Below are positions 24,420-31,531 of a stretch of 64,000 bases of DNA, piece after piece. The stretch comes from Crocinitomicaceae bacterium (GTDB lineage Bacteria; Bacteroidota; Bacteroidia; Flavobacteriales_D; Crocinitomicaceae). Each line of letters opens with the position of its first letter. Position 1 is the first letter of the stretch. Under the pieces are notes generated by a model. It saw only the letters and a program-made list of their open reading frames with translations. It was not told the origin of the DNA and searched no databases. Where the stretch lies: NCBI GenBank assembly GCA_016708105.1, contig JADJGJ010000002.1, forward strand, positions 372,001-436,000, in the 5' to 3' direction. Made by a program: the position numbers and the translations under genes.

Positions 24420-24447
24420 TTGCCGACAGCATTTGAGTTTAAATTTG
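24420..24447 (+). promoter_or_regulatory. Promoter ahead of the LOG-family gene
   Basis: TTG at 24420 and TAAATTTG at 24440-24447 fit the Bacteroidota -33/-7 pattern with 17 bases between. The start codon lies 20 bases downstream. Confidence 0.5.
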
Positions 24448-24466
24448 CAATCATTGAAGTTTTATC

Positions 24467-25204
24467 ATGGCAAATCAAAACACGACATCCGACGACCTGC
24501 TCTTCCTCGATGGCCCCCGATCTAGATGGAAAGAATTCACTTTTGTTTTAAAAACCATGCGTGAGTTTATTCGTGGATTCAGAAAATTACATTTTGTTGG
24601 TCCTTGTGTTACTGTTTTTGGTTCTGCCAGGTTTAAAGAAGATCATCCGTATTATGAAATGGCCAAAACAATGGGCGCTGCTATAGCGCGTGAAGGTTTT
24701 ACGGTGATGACAGGTGGAGGTCCCGGTATTATGGAAGCTGCCAATCGTGGTGCGCATGAAGCCGGTGGCCGTTCTGTTGGTTGCAATATCGTTCTGCCTA
24801 TGGAGCAAAAACCAAATCCTTATGTACAACAATGGGTAAATATAAAATACTTTTTTGTGCGCAAAGTGTTGCTCTCTAAATACTCATACGCATTTGTTGT
24901 ATTGCCCGGCGGGTTTGGAACGCTGGATGAATTGTTTGAAGCATTAACCTTGATTCAAACCGGTAAAATGGAAAAATTCCCGGTGGTTGTGATGGGCACC
25001 GAATATCATCAGCATCTCAAAATCCACATTGATAAAATGGTTGAAAACAAAACAATCAATTCTTCTGATTTGGATCTTTTCTTAATGACTGATTCGGTAG
25101 ATGATGCAGCAAATCATATTAGACAAACGATTGCTCAATACGGGCTCAAGGGACAACGCAAGTTTAAGCCCAACCGCTTGTTAGGGGAGAAGGGGATGAG
25201 GTGA
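24467..25204 (+). CDS. LOG-family protein (nucleotide 5'-monophosphate phosphoribohydrolase)
   Basis: A 245-aa cytosolic protein of the TIGR00730 Rossmann-fold family. Diagnostic motifs are GGGPGIMEAANRGAHEAGG (about 85-103) and PGGFGTLDELFEAL (about 145-158), which bind the phosphate and ribose. Members split cytokinin-type or purine nucleoside monophosphates into base and ribose 5-phosphate. In bacteria the usual role is nucleotide salvage or metabolite repair. The start is well placed behind a promoter. A 71-base gap separates it from rlmN, which has its own promoter. Confidence 0.88.
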   Translation: MANQNTTSDDLLFLDGPRSRWKEFTFVLKTMREFIRGFRKLHFVGPCVTVFGSARFKEDHPYYEMAKTMGAAIAREGFTVMTGGGPGIMEAANRGAHEAGGRSVGCNIVLPMEQKPNPYVQQWVNIKYFFVRKVLLSKYSYAFVVLPGGFGTLDELFEALTLIQTGKMEKFPVVVMGTEYHQHLKIHIDKMVENKTINSSDLDLFLMTDSVDDAANHIRQTIAQYGLKGQRKFKPNRLLGEKGMR

Positions 25205-25257
25205 ACGCCATAAGCAGAGCCAATAATTACTATGTTTCTGAATCACTGAATAAACCC

Positions 25258-25265
25258 TAACTTTG
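25258..25265 (+). promoter_or_regulatory. -7 element ahead of rlmN
   Basis: TAACTTTG matches the Bacteroidota -7 consensus TAnnTTTG; the start codon is 10 bases downstream, so the 5' leader must be very short. Confidence 0.5.
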
Positions 25266-25275
25266 TGATTGTATT

Positions 25276-26349
25276 ATGTCACAAGTCAAACAAAACATCC
25301 GTGATCTCTCACAAGACGAATTAATTACTCTACTTGAAAATCAAGGGGAGAAAAAATTCCGCGCCAAACAGGTGTATGAATGGATTTGGAAAAAAGGTAT
25401 TCGCTCGTTTGATGAAATGAAAAATGTGCCCAAAGCATTGGTTGAATTCCTTGATCAACATTATTTTTTAGATTGTTTGGCTATTTCTGATTTGCAAAAA
25501 AGTAATGACGGAACCATTAAATGTGCTTTCACAACGCATGATAATAGAATTACTGAAGGAGTTTTAATCCCTACTCCAACAAGGGTTACTGCTTGTATAT
25601 CGTCACAAGTGGGTTGTAGTCTGGCATGCAAATTTTGTGCAACAGGTAAATTAAAAATGCTGAGAAATCTGAGTCCCGGTGAAATTTATGATCAGGTTTT
25701 GTTGCTCAATCGTTTGGCTGAAAAAGAATATGGTCAGCACCTGAGCAATATTGTGTTTATGGGAATGGGTGAGCCACTGCTCAATTATAGCAATGTATTA
25801 CTTGGAATTGAACACATCACATCTGAAATTGGATTAAATATTTCATCTAAACGAATCACCGTTTCAACTGCCGGTGTAGCTAAAATGATCAAACGTCTGG
25901 GTGATGATAAAGTGAAGTTTAATCTGGCTCTTTCATTACATGCCGCTGATGATACAAAGCGAAGCGAAATCATGAATATCAATGAAACAAATAATCTTGA
26001 AATTCTTGCTGATGCTTTGCGTTATTTTCACAAACAAACTGATGCACGCATTACGTTTGAATACATTATTTTCAGAGATTTTAATGACTCAATGCAAGAT
26101 GCCAGAGACCTGGCTAAATTCTGTAAAAATGTGCCCGTAAAAATTAATATCATTGAATATAACCCAATTGATGACGGAAAATTCAAGCAGGCTGACAGTG
26201 ATAAGGTGGATAGTTTTGCAAAATTTTTGGAATCACTCAACTTAATTGTGAATATTCGCAGAAGCAGGGGGAAAGATATTGATGCCGCTTGTGGGCAGTT
26301 GGCTAATAAAAATTCTGCCGTAGAATTGAAAGACCGCGTTTTAAAATAA
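25276..26349 (+). CDS. rlmN: 23S rRNA (adenine-2503-C2) methyltransferase RlmN
   Basis: A 357-aa radical-SAM enzyme that adds a methyl group to C2 of A2503 in 23S rRNA and to A37 of some tRNAs. The [4Fe-4S] cluster motif is CSLACKFCATGKL (Cys about 115, 119, 122). Other conserved parts are the N-terminal FRAKQVYEWIWKKG, the GMGEPLLNY motif, SLHAAD, and the second catalytic Cys in AACGQLA near residue 343. Length and motifs are normal for the family. The enzyme uses the mechanism in which a Cys of the protein first receives the methyl group. Confidence 0.96.
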   Translation: MSQVKQNIRDLSQDELITLLENQGEKKFRAKQVYEWIWKKGIRSFDEMKNVPKALVEFLDQHYFLDCLAISDLQKSNDGTIKCAFTTHDNRITEGVLIPTPTRVTACISSQVGCSLACKFCATGKLKMLRNLSPGEIYDQVLLLNRLAEKEYGQHLSNIVFMGMGEPLLNYSNVLLGIEHITSEIGLNISSKRITVSTAGVAKMIKRLGDDKVKFNLALSLHAADDTKRSEIMNINETNNLEILADALRYFHKQTDARITFEYIIFRDFNDSMQDARDLAKFCKNVPVKINIIEYNPIDDGKFKQADSDKVDSFAKFLESLNLIVNIRRSRGKDIDAACGQLANKNSAVELKDRVLK

Positions 26350-26385
26350 CCTATCTTTAGTTTGATATCTTACATTCACCGGCTC

Positions 26386-27933
26386 ATGGCATTGCAAAAT
26401 CACAGATTATTATTCTTACTTCTGGCCTGTGTTGCTTTTACCATGCATTCCCGTGCACAGTTTGGCCAGGTGGTGAAAGGAGATGAATATTCAACTGCAC
26501 GCAAAGAAAATTTCAACGGGTTCATTGGTGAAAATCAAACCACGCTTTTTACTGTTGATTATCTCTATATCAGTAGAAAAAAACAAGAACTTATTCTCAG
26601 AAAATTTTATAAAACAGATCTTTCCTTGGTGGATTCAAAAAATATCTATGAAATTCCACCCGATGGATTTTATGGCGAACCCATTGAAGTGTTCTATCAA
26701 AACGACTCTGTTTTTCTGTTCAATAACCTCTATGATGAGGCGGCAAAAACTTTATATATCACCATGGAAGTTTTTAATATCAATTTTGAAAAATTATTGA
26801 GCTTTACTGTTGATACCTTGCCTGATGATGAAACAATGCACATCAGAGAGAGCGCGAATAAAAATGGATTCATATTGTTGAAGTCAAAAAAATTCAGCAA
26901 TCTCACTGAGCAGGAAATTGGCGCAAAAATAATTGATCATTCCGGTGAGTTATTTCTCAATGAAACGCTCAAGTCTCCGCTCGCTTTGCAGACCCTGAAT
27001 ATTGAAGAAATTGAATTTACCCTGCATGGGCCAGTGTATATTTTGTGCAATTACAATTTTGATCCGGCTAACAGTGGAATTCAAGACGAGCGAACTGTGA
27101 TAGCAAATAAATACGCAATCTGGTCGTATGATATTGAATCAAAATTCATGAAAGAAATTGAATTGCGTATGAAGGGTAAATGGATAAATGGCGTGAAAAT
27201 GAAATTGAATGATGCTAACCAACTCATCTTATCAGGATATTTTAATGAGTCAAAAAACAATACGGTGAATGGGGTTTTTAGTGTATTGATTAATGAAGAT
27301 CTTACCATTGCAAAATCTTCGTATGAAAAATTTTCAGATGATGTATTATTTAAATTTATTGATGAAAAAGACAGATCAAAAATTAAAGAACTTGAAGATT
27401 ATAAATTGAATGAAATGGTGATGTTGGAAAATAATTTTTACTTTTTATTAGGTGAACGTTTCTATAAATATGTTGAACGGACCTACGATCCTCGCACAAA
27501 TATTACTACTACAACAGAGCATTATAATTACAATTCAATTATTGTCTCACTGTTTGATAGTCTTGGAAATGAACTATGGACTGACAGAATTCCAAAATAT
27601 CAGAATTCAACGAATGATTATGGCTATTTTTCATCTTTCGCTACCATGACTAACGGCAGCAAATTATTTCTGTTCTTTAATGATACAGATAAAAATAACG
27701 AACTTGCCCTCAACGATTATTTCAATTATAAAAGTCTTTACAACAACAGAAGATTTCAAGTTACCGGCGTTGAAATTGACACCAGCGGAATCATTTCAAG
27801 AAAACAAATTTTAGGCACTGATAACCCATTTATGTTACGCGCCAAAGTATCAAATCAAGTGAGTGATTCGGTGATGTATATGTTTACTGAAGTAGGCAGA
27901 TCAGCAAAGGTTTTTGCTGTTGGGGTGGAATAG
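26386..27933 (+). CDS. Secreted protein of unknown function
   Basis: A 515-aa protein. The start is the ATG giving MALQNHRLLFLLLACVAF, 36 bases after the rlmN stop; a TTG eight codons earlier is possible but disfavoured. A signal peptide ends near SRAQ. The mature part shows many short beta-strands and aromatic residues spaced through long stretches (ENQTTLFTVDYLYISRK, EIEFTLHGPVYILCNYNF), as in beta-propeller or kelch-like proteins. There is no T9SS tail and no name I can support. It may be transcribed with rlmN. Confidence 0.6.
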   Translation: MALQNHRLLFLLLACVAFTMHSRAQFGQVVKGDEYSTARKENFNGFIGENQTTLFTVDYLYISRKKQELILRKFYKTDLSLVDSKNIYEIPPDGFYGEPIEVFYQNDSVFLFNNLYDEAAKTLYITMEVFNINFEKLLSFTVDTLPDDETMHIRESANKNGFILLKSKKFSNLTEQEIGAKIIDHSGELFLNETLKSPLALQTLNIEEIEFTLHGPVYILCNYNFDPANSGIQDERTVIANKYAIWSYDIESKFMKEIELRMKGKWINGVKMKLNDANQLILSGYFNESKNNTVNGVFSVLINEDLTIAKSSYEKFSDDVLFKFIDEKDRSKIKELEDYKLNEMVMLENNFYFLLGERFYKYVERTYDPRTNITTTTEHYNYNSIIVSLFDSLGNELWTDRIPKYQNSTNDYGYFSSFATMTNGSKLFLFFNDTDKNNELALNDYFNYKSLYNNRRFQVTGVEIDTSGIISRKQILGTDNPFMLRAKVSNQVSDSVMYMFTEVGRSAKVFAVGVE

Positions 27934-27953
27934 TAAGAATAGAGTTTATTTAA

Positions 27954-27969
27954 TTGTTACCAGTAATTA
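27954..27969 (+). repeat. Left inverted repeat of the zeta-toxin module
   Basis: TTGTTACCAGTAATTA; its inverted partner at 28874-28889 (TAACTACTGGTAACAA) matches at 15 of 16 positions. The pair encloses 936 bases holding only the zeta-like gene and its small partner. The 27934-28074 gap holds only this repeat. Confidence 0.6.
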
Positions 27970-28074
27970 GCCCACCTTCTGTACTAACTACATTCTGGCT
28001 CCCATAGCTTGTTCGGAAGCCGCAGTAAACCATTACTACTACCTTTAATTGTAAAATTCGTAACTTTACGCTTA

Positions 28075-28650
28075 ATGAAACGCCTGTATATAATAGCTGG
28101 ACCGAATGGAGCAGGAAAAACAACTGCTTCCTATACAATTCTTCCGGAAATTTTTGACTGCACAGAATTCGTAAATGCCGACGAAATTGCGAAAGGAATT
28201 TCTCCTTTCAGTCCGGAAAATGTTAGCGTAAAAGCTGGACGAATAATGCTCGAAAGAATAAATGAATTATTGGAAAAAGAAAATTCATTTGCGTTTGAAA
28301 CTACTCTATCGACAAAAAGCTACACCGAATTCATAAAAAAAGCTCATCAAAAAAAATTCGAAGTAATTTTACTTTTCCTCGCTCTTGACTCGAAGGAACT
28401 TGCTTTAAAAAGAGTTCAAACAAGAGTTGCAGAAGGCGGACATAATATTCCTGAGGAAGCAATTATTCGAAGGTTTAAATCAGGCTTAGAGAATCTGTTT
28501 CGACTTTACATTCCTATCGTCGACCAATGGATTTTAGTTGACAACTCAGGTGAAAAATTTGAATTCATAGCTGAAGGATCAAGACAAGAATTAATTATTA
28601 AAAATGAAAACATTTGGTCATCAATAAAAAACAAATACAATGGGAATTAA
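28075..28650 (+). CDS. Zeta-toxin-like P-loop kinase
   Basis: A 191-aa protein. The start is the ATG giving MKRLYIIAGPNGAGKTT; an upstream in-frame stretch of 22 codons is rejected because it lacks family character. The Walker A motif is at residues 9-17; NADEIAKGISPF and FAFETTLSTKSY are typical of zeta-type kinases, and RVAEGGHNIPEEAIIRRF carries the lid arginines. Zeta toxins phosphorylate UDP-N-acetylglucosamine and stop cell-wall synthesis; many Bacteroidota homologues are untested. It overlaps by 11 bases a 57-aa gene downstream, the likely antidote, in the reverse of the usual antitoxin-first order. Inverted repeats flank the pair. Confidence 0.82.
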   Translation: MKRLYIIAGPNGAGKTTASYTILPEIFDCTEFVNADEIAKGISPFSPENVSVKAGRIMLERINELLEKENSFAFETTLSTKSYTEFIKKAHQKKFEVILLFLALDSKELALKRVQTRVAEGGHNIPEEAIIRRFKSGLENLFRLYIPIVDQWILVDNSGEKFEFIAEGSRQELIIKNENIWSSIKNKYNGN

Positions 28651-28813
28651 AGAACAATTGCTCGATTTGGAATCTAAGATTAGCAAAGGGCTCGAACTTG
28701 CTTACAAAAAAATGATTGAATTCAAAAAGCAAAAAAATAGTCCCATCATTATTTCGAAGAATGGGCAAATAATCGAAATATCTGTTGACAGCATATTGCC
28801 AAATAAAAAATAA
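28640..28813 (+). CDS. Small partner (putative antitoxin) of the zeta-like toxin
   Basis: A 57-aa protein. It starts inside the last codons of the toxin gene (11-base overlap), which ties its translation to that of the toxin. Sequence: MGIKEQLLDLESKISKGLEL, a helix, then a Lys-rich stretch and a short beta pattern SPIIISKNGQIIEISVDS. It does not look like the epsilon antitoxin of the Gram-positive systems, so the antidote role is inferred from position, size and overlap only. Confidence 0.55.
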   Translation: MGIKEQLLDLESKISKGLELAYKKMIEFKKQKNSPIIISKNGQIIEISVDSILPNKK

Positions 28814-28873
28814 TTTATTCCCGTGTCGCAATTGATACAACATCACTTGCCCATGTCTCGAGCAGTGGTAAAA

Positions 28874-28889
28874 TAACTACTGGTAACAA
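28874..28889 (-). repeat. Right inverted repeat of the zeta-toxin module
   Basis: TAACTACTGGTAACAA, inverted partner of 27954-27969 (15 of 16 positions). It lies 60 bases after the small partner gene. The rest of 28814-29082 holds two direct copies of CGCTCCTWA and the attC-like dyad. Confidence 0.6.
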
Positions 28890-29024
28890 AAGCTAAAATG
28901 TAATTGTGTTGCGCTCCTAACAGGAAAAATTTACGCTCCTTAGAAAAAACGCAAACAAAAATTTTAGTAAATGAAAAATTTACATAAATGTTTTGTTGGC
29001 TTGCCTTATCAGGAAAAATCCTAT

Positions 29025-29072
29025 CTTTAACTACGGCGCAATCACAACTACAATTAGCTCGCCGTTATACGC
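29025..29072 (+). other. attC-like dyad ahead of a small membrane-protein gene
   Basis: CTTTAAC and GTTATAC stand as imperfect outer arms (5 of 7 pair), and ACGGCG/CGCCGT as perfect inner arms, with a 21-nt middle. This is the R-L-L-R layout of an integron attC site, but short (about 48 bp) and without an integron integrase in the window. A TATCTTTA promoter-like element overlaps its left end, so a promoter plus 5' hairpin is the alternative reading. Confidence 0.35.
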
Positions 29073-29082
29073 AATTGCATAA

Positions 29083-29463
29083 ATGAAAAGACTTTTGTTG
29101 TTAATATTTATTGTTGTCGGAATTTTAGCGGTCGTTATTATTGCTTTCAACTTCTTGAATAAATCAGGACCTCATCAAACTTCTCTGCATTGGAAATTTG
29201 ATTGTAATGACACTACATTCTATTTAACTACCCACCAAGGGCCACTGTTCACTTTTAATTATTATGACTCAACCGGAAATGGTCAATTATACGCAAGTGG
29301 GGAATATAAATACGAACAGGAAAAAATAGTGCTTTACGCCGGAAACCGGCAAGACAGCATAACACCTTATATTATTGAGAATACTTTATATGACTTTTAC
29401 AGCCACGCAGAAGCGATCGTGATGGAAAAAACGACCGACTATTTCGACGCACAAGAAGAATAA
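29083..29463 (+). CDS. Small membrane-anchored protein of unknown function
   Basis: A 126-aa protein with one N-terminal membrane helix (about 4-24, LLLIFIVVGILAVVIIAFNF) and a periplasmic domain with an alternating beta pattern (TTFYLTTHQGPLFTFNYYDS, GEYKYEQEKIVLYAGNRQDS). No family is recognised. It starts about 10 bases after the attC-like dyad and stands alone, which is how a captured gene cassette would look. Confidence 0.55.
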   Translation: MKRLLLLIFIVVGILAVVIIAFNFLNKSGPHQTSLHWKFDCNDTTFYLTTHQGPLFTFNYYDSTGNGQLYASGEYKYEQEKIVLYAGNRQDSITPYIIENTLYDFYSHAEAIVMEKTTDYFDAQEE

Positions 29464-29648
29464 ACAGCTTATAACACCACATGCTATGTAAACCCTTAAG
29501 TCCTGATCTCAGCGCTCACCTTGGTTTCAGTATGTCAAAAACATAGTTTTTATTTTTATGCTGTTAATTGTTGGAAAATTGTGTTGGCATTTTGTGCCGG
29601 ATTTTTTCAGTATCAATAACTGTCATTGGTTTTAATTTCGGCAAAATT

Positions 29649-29670
29649 GCGTGAATGGAGAATTTCACGC
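29649..29670 (-). terminator. Hairpin after the MFS transporter gene
   Basis: A 7-bp stem GCGTGAA/TTCACGC with an 8-nt loop, about 90 bases beyond the stop of the minus-strand transporter gene, with AATTTTG next to it on that strand. Nothing else was seen in the 29464-29759 gap. Confidence 0.35.
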
Positions 29671-29759
29671 ACAGTTGTTTTAGAACGCAGAATGAAAATT
29701 TCTTGCAAGGCTTTTTTGTGCATGATTAATCGCAAAAAATGAAATTCGCCTCAAAAAAT

Positions 29760-30944
29760 TCACTCATGAATTTCAAGAGGCTCTTCATAGCGCACGCGTG
29801 CCTTTTTTCCAAAAGTTGCCAGATAGAATGCAATGAGAAATAAGATGACAGCAGCAATAGTAAAAATGAGCGGAACCTGATTCATGTCGTTTTGATAAAG
29901 CAGCATGCCGAAATAAGTTCCAACCATTAATCCAAATTCTAAGCCCATCCAAAGTGTCCCAAGTCCGCGGCCTTTTTTAGTTGGTATTGATAAATCAGTT
30001 GCCCAAGCCATGGTGGTAGGTGATATAATTGCTGTACCTATTCCGTATAAAAATCCACAGATAAAAAAGAGTGCGACACTCTGCACAAAAATCATCAGAG
30101 TTGTAGCGCAGGCAAAGATGAATACGCCTAATAGCAGCGCTTTTCTGCGTCCAATACGATCTGACAATCTGCCCGCAAGATAGCGCACCACCAAACCGCT
30201 TAGCATGTGGGTAGTAAAAAATAGTCCTTTATTTTCTACTTCAAGATGCAGTGAAATTTCTGGAATTAATAAAAAATAAAATCCTGTACACACAGTAATC
30301 AAGGTCATAATAATTGCCGGAACAAATACCTCCGGTGCAATAATTTCGTCAGGACGTGGAATAACATCTGTTAATTTGAATTGTTTTTTTCTGGCTTGTG
30401 TTTCTTTGACCGGCAAGGTGATGAGCGTTGCAATTAATCCAAAGAATGCAACACTGTAAAATAATCCGTCCAAACCTAACCACTCTTTGATGGGATAACC
30501 TAAAAATGAACCTAATCCAAAACCAAGTGAAATGGCAATGGAAAAAAATCCCATGGCTTCACCCCGCATGTCTTCAGGTATAAGATCAGCCGCAAGGGTG
30601 GATGCACCTGTGGGTTGAAATCCAACAGAAAATCCATGAATTAATCGTACAAGAAAAAACAGAGATAGAGCGCTTATCACAGGGTAAAAAAATGCGATAC
30701 CGATATTGACGATCAATCCAAAATAGATAACAAATTTACGACCAACTACATCTGACATTTTTCCACTCAAGGGTCTAAGCAACATGGCTGAAATTGTCCA
30801 GGGTAGCAGTACAGCCCATTTATTTTCACCTTCGCCAATTAGTTCAAGAAAATGATTCAGTTCTGGCAGAATCAAATTAAAGCTGAGAACAAAGATGAGT
30901 GTTGAGGCGCAAAGCAACCAAAAATCACGCGGGAGCCGTTTCAT
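29760..30944 (-). CDS. Major facilitator superfamily transporter
   Basis: A 394-aa protein with 12 predicted membrane helices. MFS signatures are the loop GKMSDVVGRKFVI after helix 2 and its repeat RLSDRIGRRKALL in the second half, both with the D..GR..G pattern. PTGASTLAADLIPEDMRGEAMGFF is typical of drug/proton antiporters or sugar/organic-acid transporters of the YfcJ/arabinose-efflux type; the substrate is not readable. The start is the ATG four codons after the first possible TTG, because a promoter -7 element lies right before it. Confidence 0.85.
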   Translation of the reverse strand: MKRLPRDFWLLCASTLIFVLSFNLILPELNHFLELIGEGENKWAVLLPWTISAMLLRPLSGKMSDVVGRKFVIYFGLIVNIGIAFFYPVISALSLFFLVRLIHGFSVGFQPTGASTLAADLIPEDMRGEAMGFFSIAISLGFGLGSFLGYPIKEWLGLDGLFYSVAFFGLIATLITLPVKETQARKKQFKLTDVIPRPDEIIAPEVFVPAIIMTLITVCTGFYFLLIPEISLHLEVENKGLFFTTHMLSGLVVRYLAGRLSDRIGRRKALLLGVFIFACATTLMIFVQSVALFFICGFLYGIGTAIISPTTMAWATDLSIPTKKGRGLGTLWMGLEFGLMVGTYFGMLLYQNDMNQVPLIFTIAAVILFLIAFYLATFGKKARVRYEEPLEIHE

Positions 30945-30950
30945 GAATTG

Positions 30951-30958
30951 CAAAGGTA
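30951..30958 (-). promoter_or_regulatory. Promoter -7 element right at the MFS start codon
   Basis: On the minus strand TACCTTTG is followed by CAATTC and then ATG. With a transcription start 5-7 bases after the element the mRNA would begin at or within a base or two of the start codon, i.e. be leaderless. Confidence 0.55.
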
Positions 30959-31020
30959 CGCTGTAGATGTTATTTAATCATCAGCCCAAAAAATTTATTT
31001 AGCGATTAAGAGGTAGAAGG

Positions 31021-31058
31021 AAAAGGGCGGGATTCTAATATGAAGAATCTTGCCCTTT
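31021..31058 (-). terminator. Long terminator hairpin, second after the Asp-rich lipoprotein gene
   Basis: The arms AAAAGGGCGGGATTCT and AGAATCTTGCCCTTTT pair over 16 positions with two G-U wobbles. It stands about 95 bases beyond the lipoprotein stop and 60 bases upstream of the MFS promoter, so it insulates the two minus-strand genes. Confidence 0.65.
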
Positions 31059-31063
31059 TCTCT

Positions 31064-31088
31064 GTAGGCGCAGGTCGCAATCTGTGTC
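31064..31088. repeat. Degenerate copy of the GTAGGCACAGGTCG palindrome
   Basis: GTAGGCGCAGGTCG followed by CAATCTGTGTC: matches the perfect 28-bp palindrome at 43123-43150 at most positions, but the right arm has decayed. Confidence 0.5.
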
Positions 31089-31109
31089 AATTTAAGAAGG
31101 ATAAGAAAT

Positions 31110-31135
31110 AAAAAAAGCCTCCGTGTGGAGGCTTT
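31110..31135 (-). terminator. Terminator after the Asp-rich lipoprotein gene
   Basis: A perfect 9-bp stem AAAGCCTCC/GGAGGCTTT with a 4-nt loop and, on the minus strand, a seven-T tail. It starts 17 bases beyond the stop. Confidence 0.85.
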
Positions 31136-31151
31136 CTATGTTGTTTGATTT

Positions 31152-31448
31152 TTATTTTCCGTCATCGTCCTGATCGAAATCTTCGTCTTCGTCCGGATCA
31201 ACTATTCCATCAAAATCTTCATCTTCATTTGGATCGGTGATGTCTCCATCAGTTCCGCCTGTGTTGTTTAGATCAAAAATGTCGTCATCTCCGCGTGAAC
31301 CATCTGTATCATTTTTGTCAGATTCAGCGCCACGAGTATCAGAGTTTACAAAAGGATCTTCTGTAATAACAGGCTTTTGGCATTTCTCGCAAGCTGCAAA
31401 AACCAGCAAGAACGCTAACAAACTCATTATTTTTAATCCTTTTTTCAT
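31152..31448 (-). CDS. Acidic lipoprotein with thrombospondin-type-3-like calcium motifs
   Basis: A 98-aa lipoprotein. I set the start at MKKGLKIMSLLAFLLVFAAC, which gives a clean lipobox (FAAC); the open frame upstream lacks a signal. The mature part is almost entirely Asp, Glu, Gly, Thr and Asn, with DPNEDEDFDGIVDPDEDEDF showing the D.D.D.DG spacing of calcium-binding type-3 repeats. Probably a surface or periplasmic lipoprotein that binds Ca2+. No partner gene is evident; strong terminators follow it. Confidence 0.6.
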   Translation of the reverse strand: MKKGLKIMSLLAFLLVFAACEKCQKPVITEDPFVNSDTRGAESDKNDTDGSRGDDDIFDLNNTGGTDGDITDPNEDEDFDGIVDPDEDEDFDQDDDGK

Positions 31449-31531
31449 CTTATGTATAACCGCATTTACCACGGTCTTATAACAAAAGTACGTATAAAAA
31501 TGGTTCAAATCAAGTTTTCAACCTAAAATTT

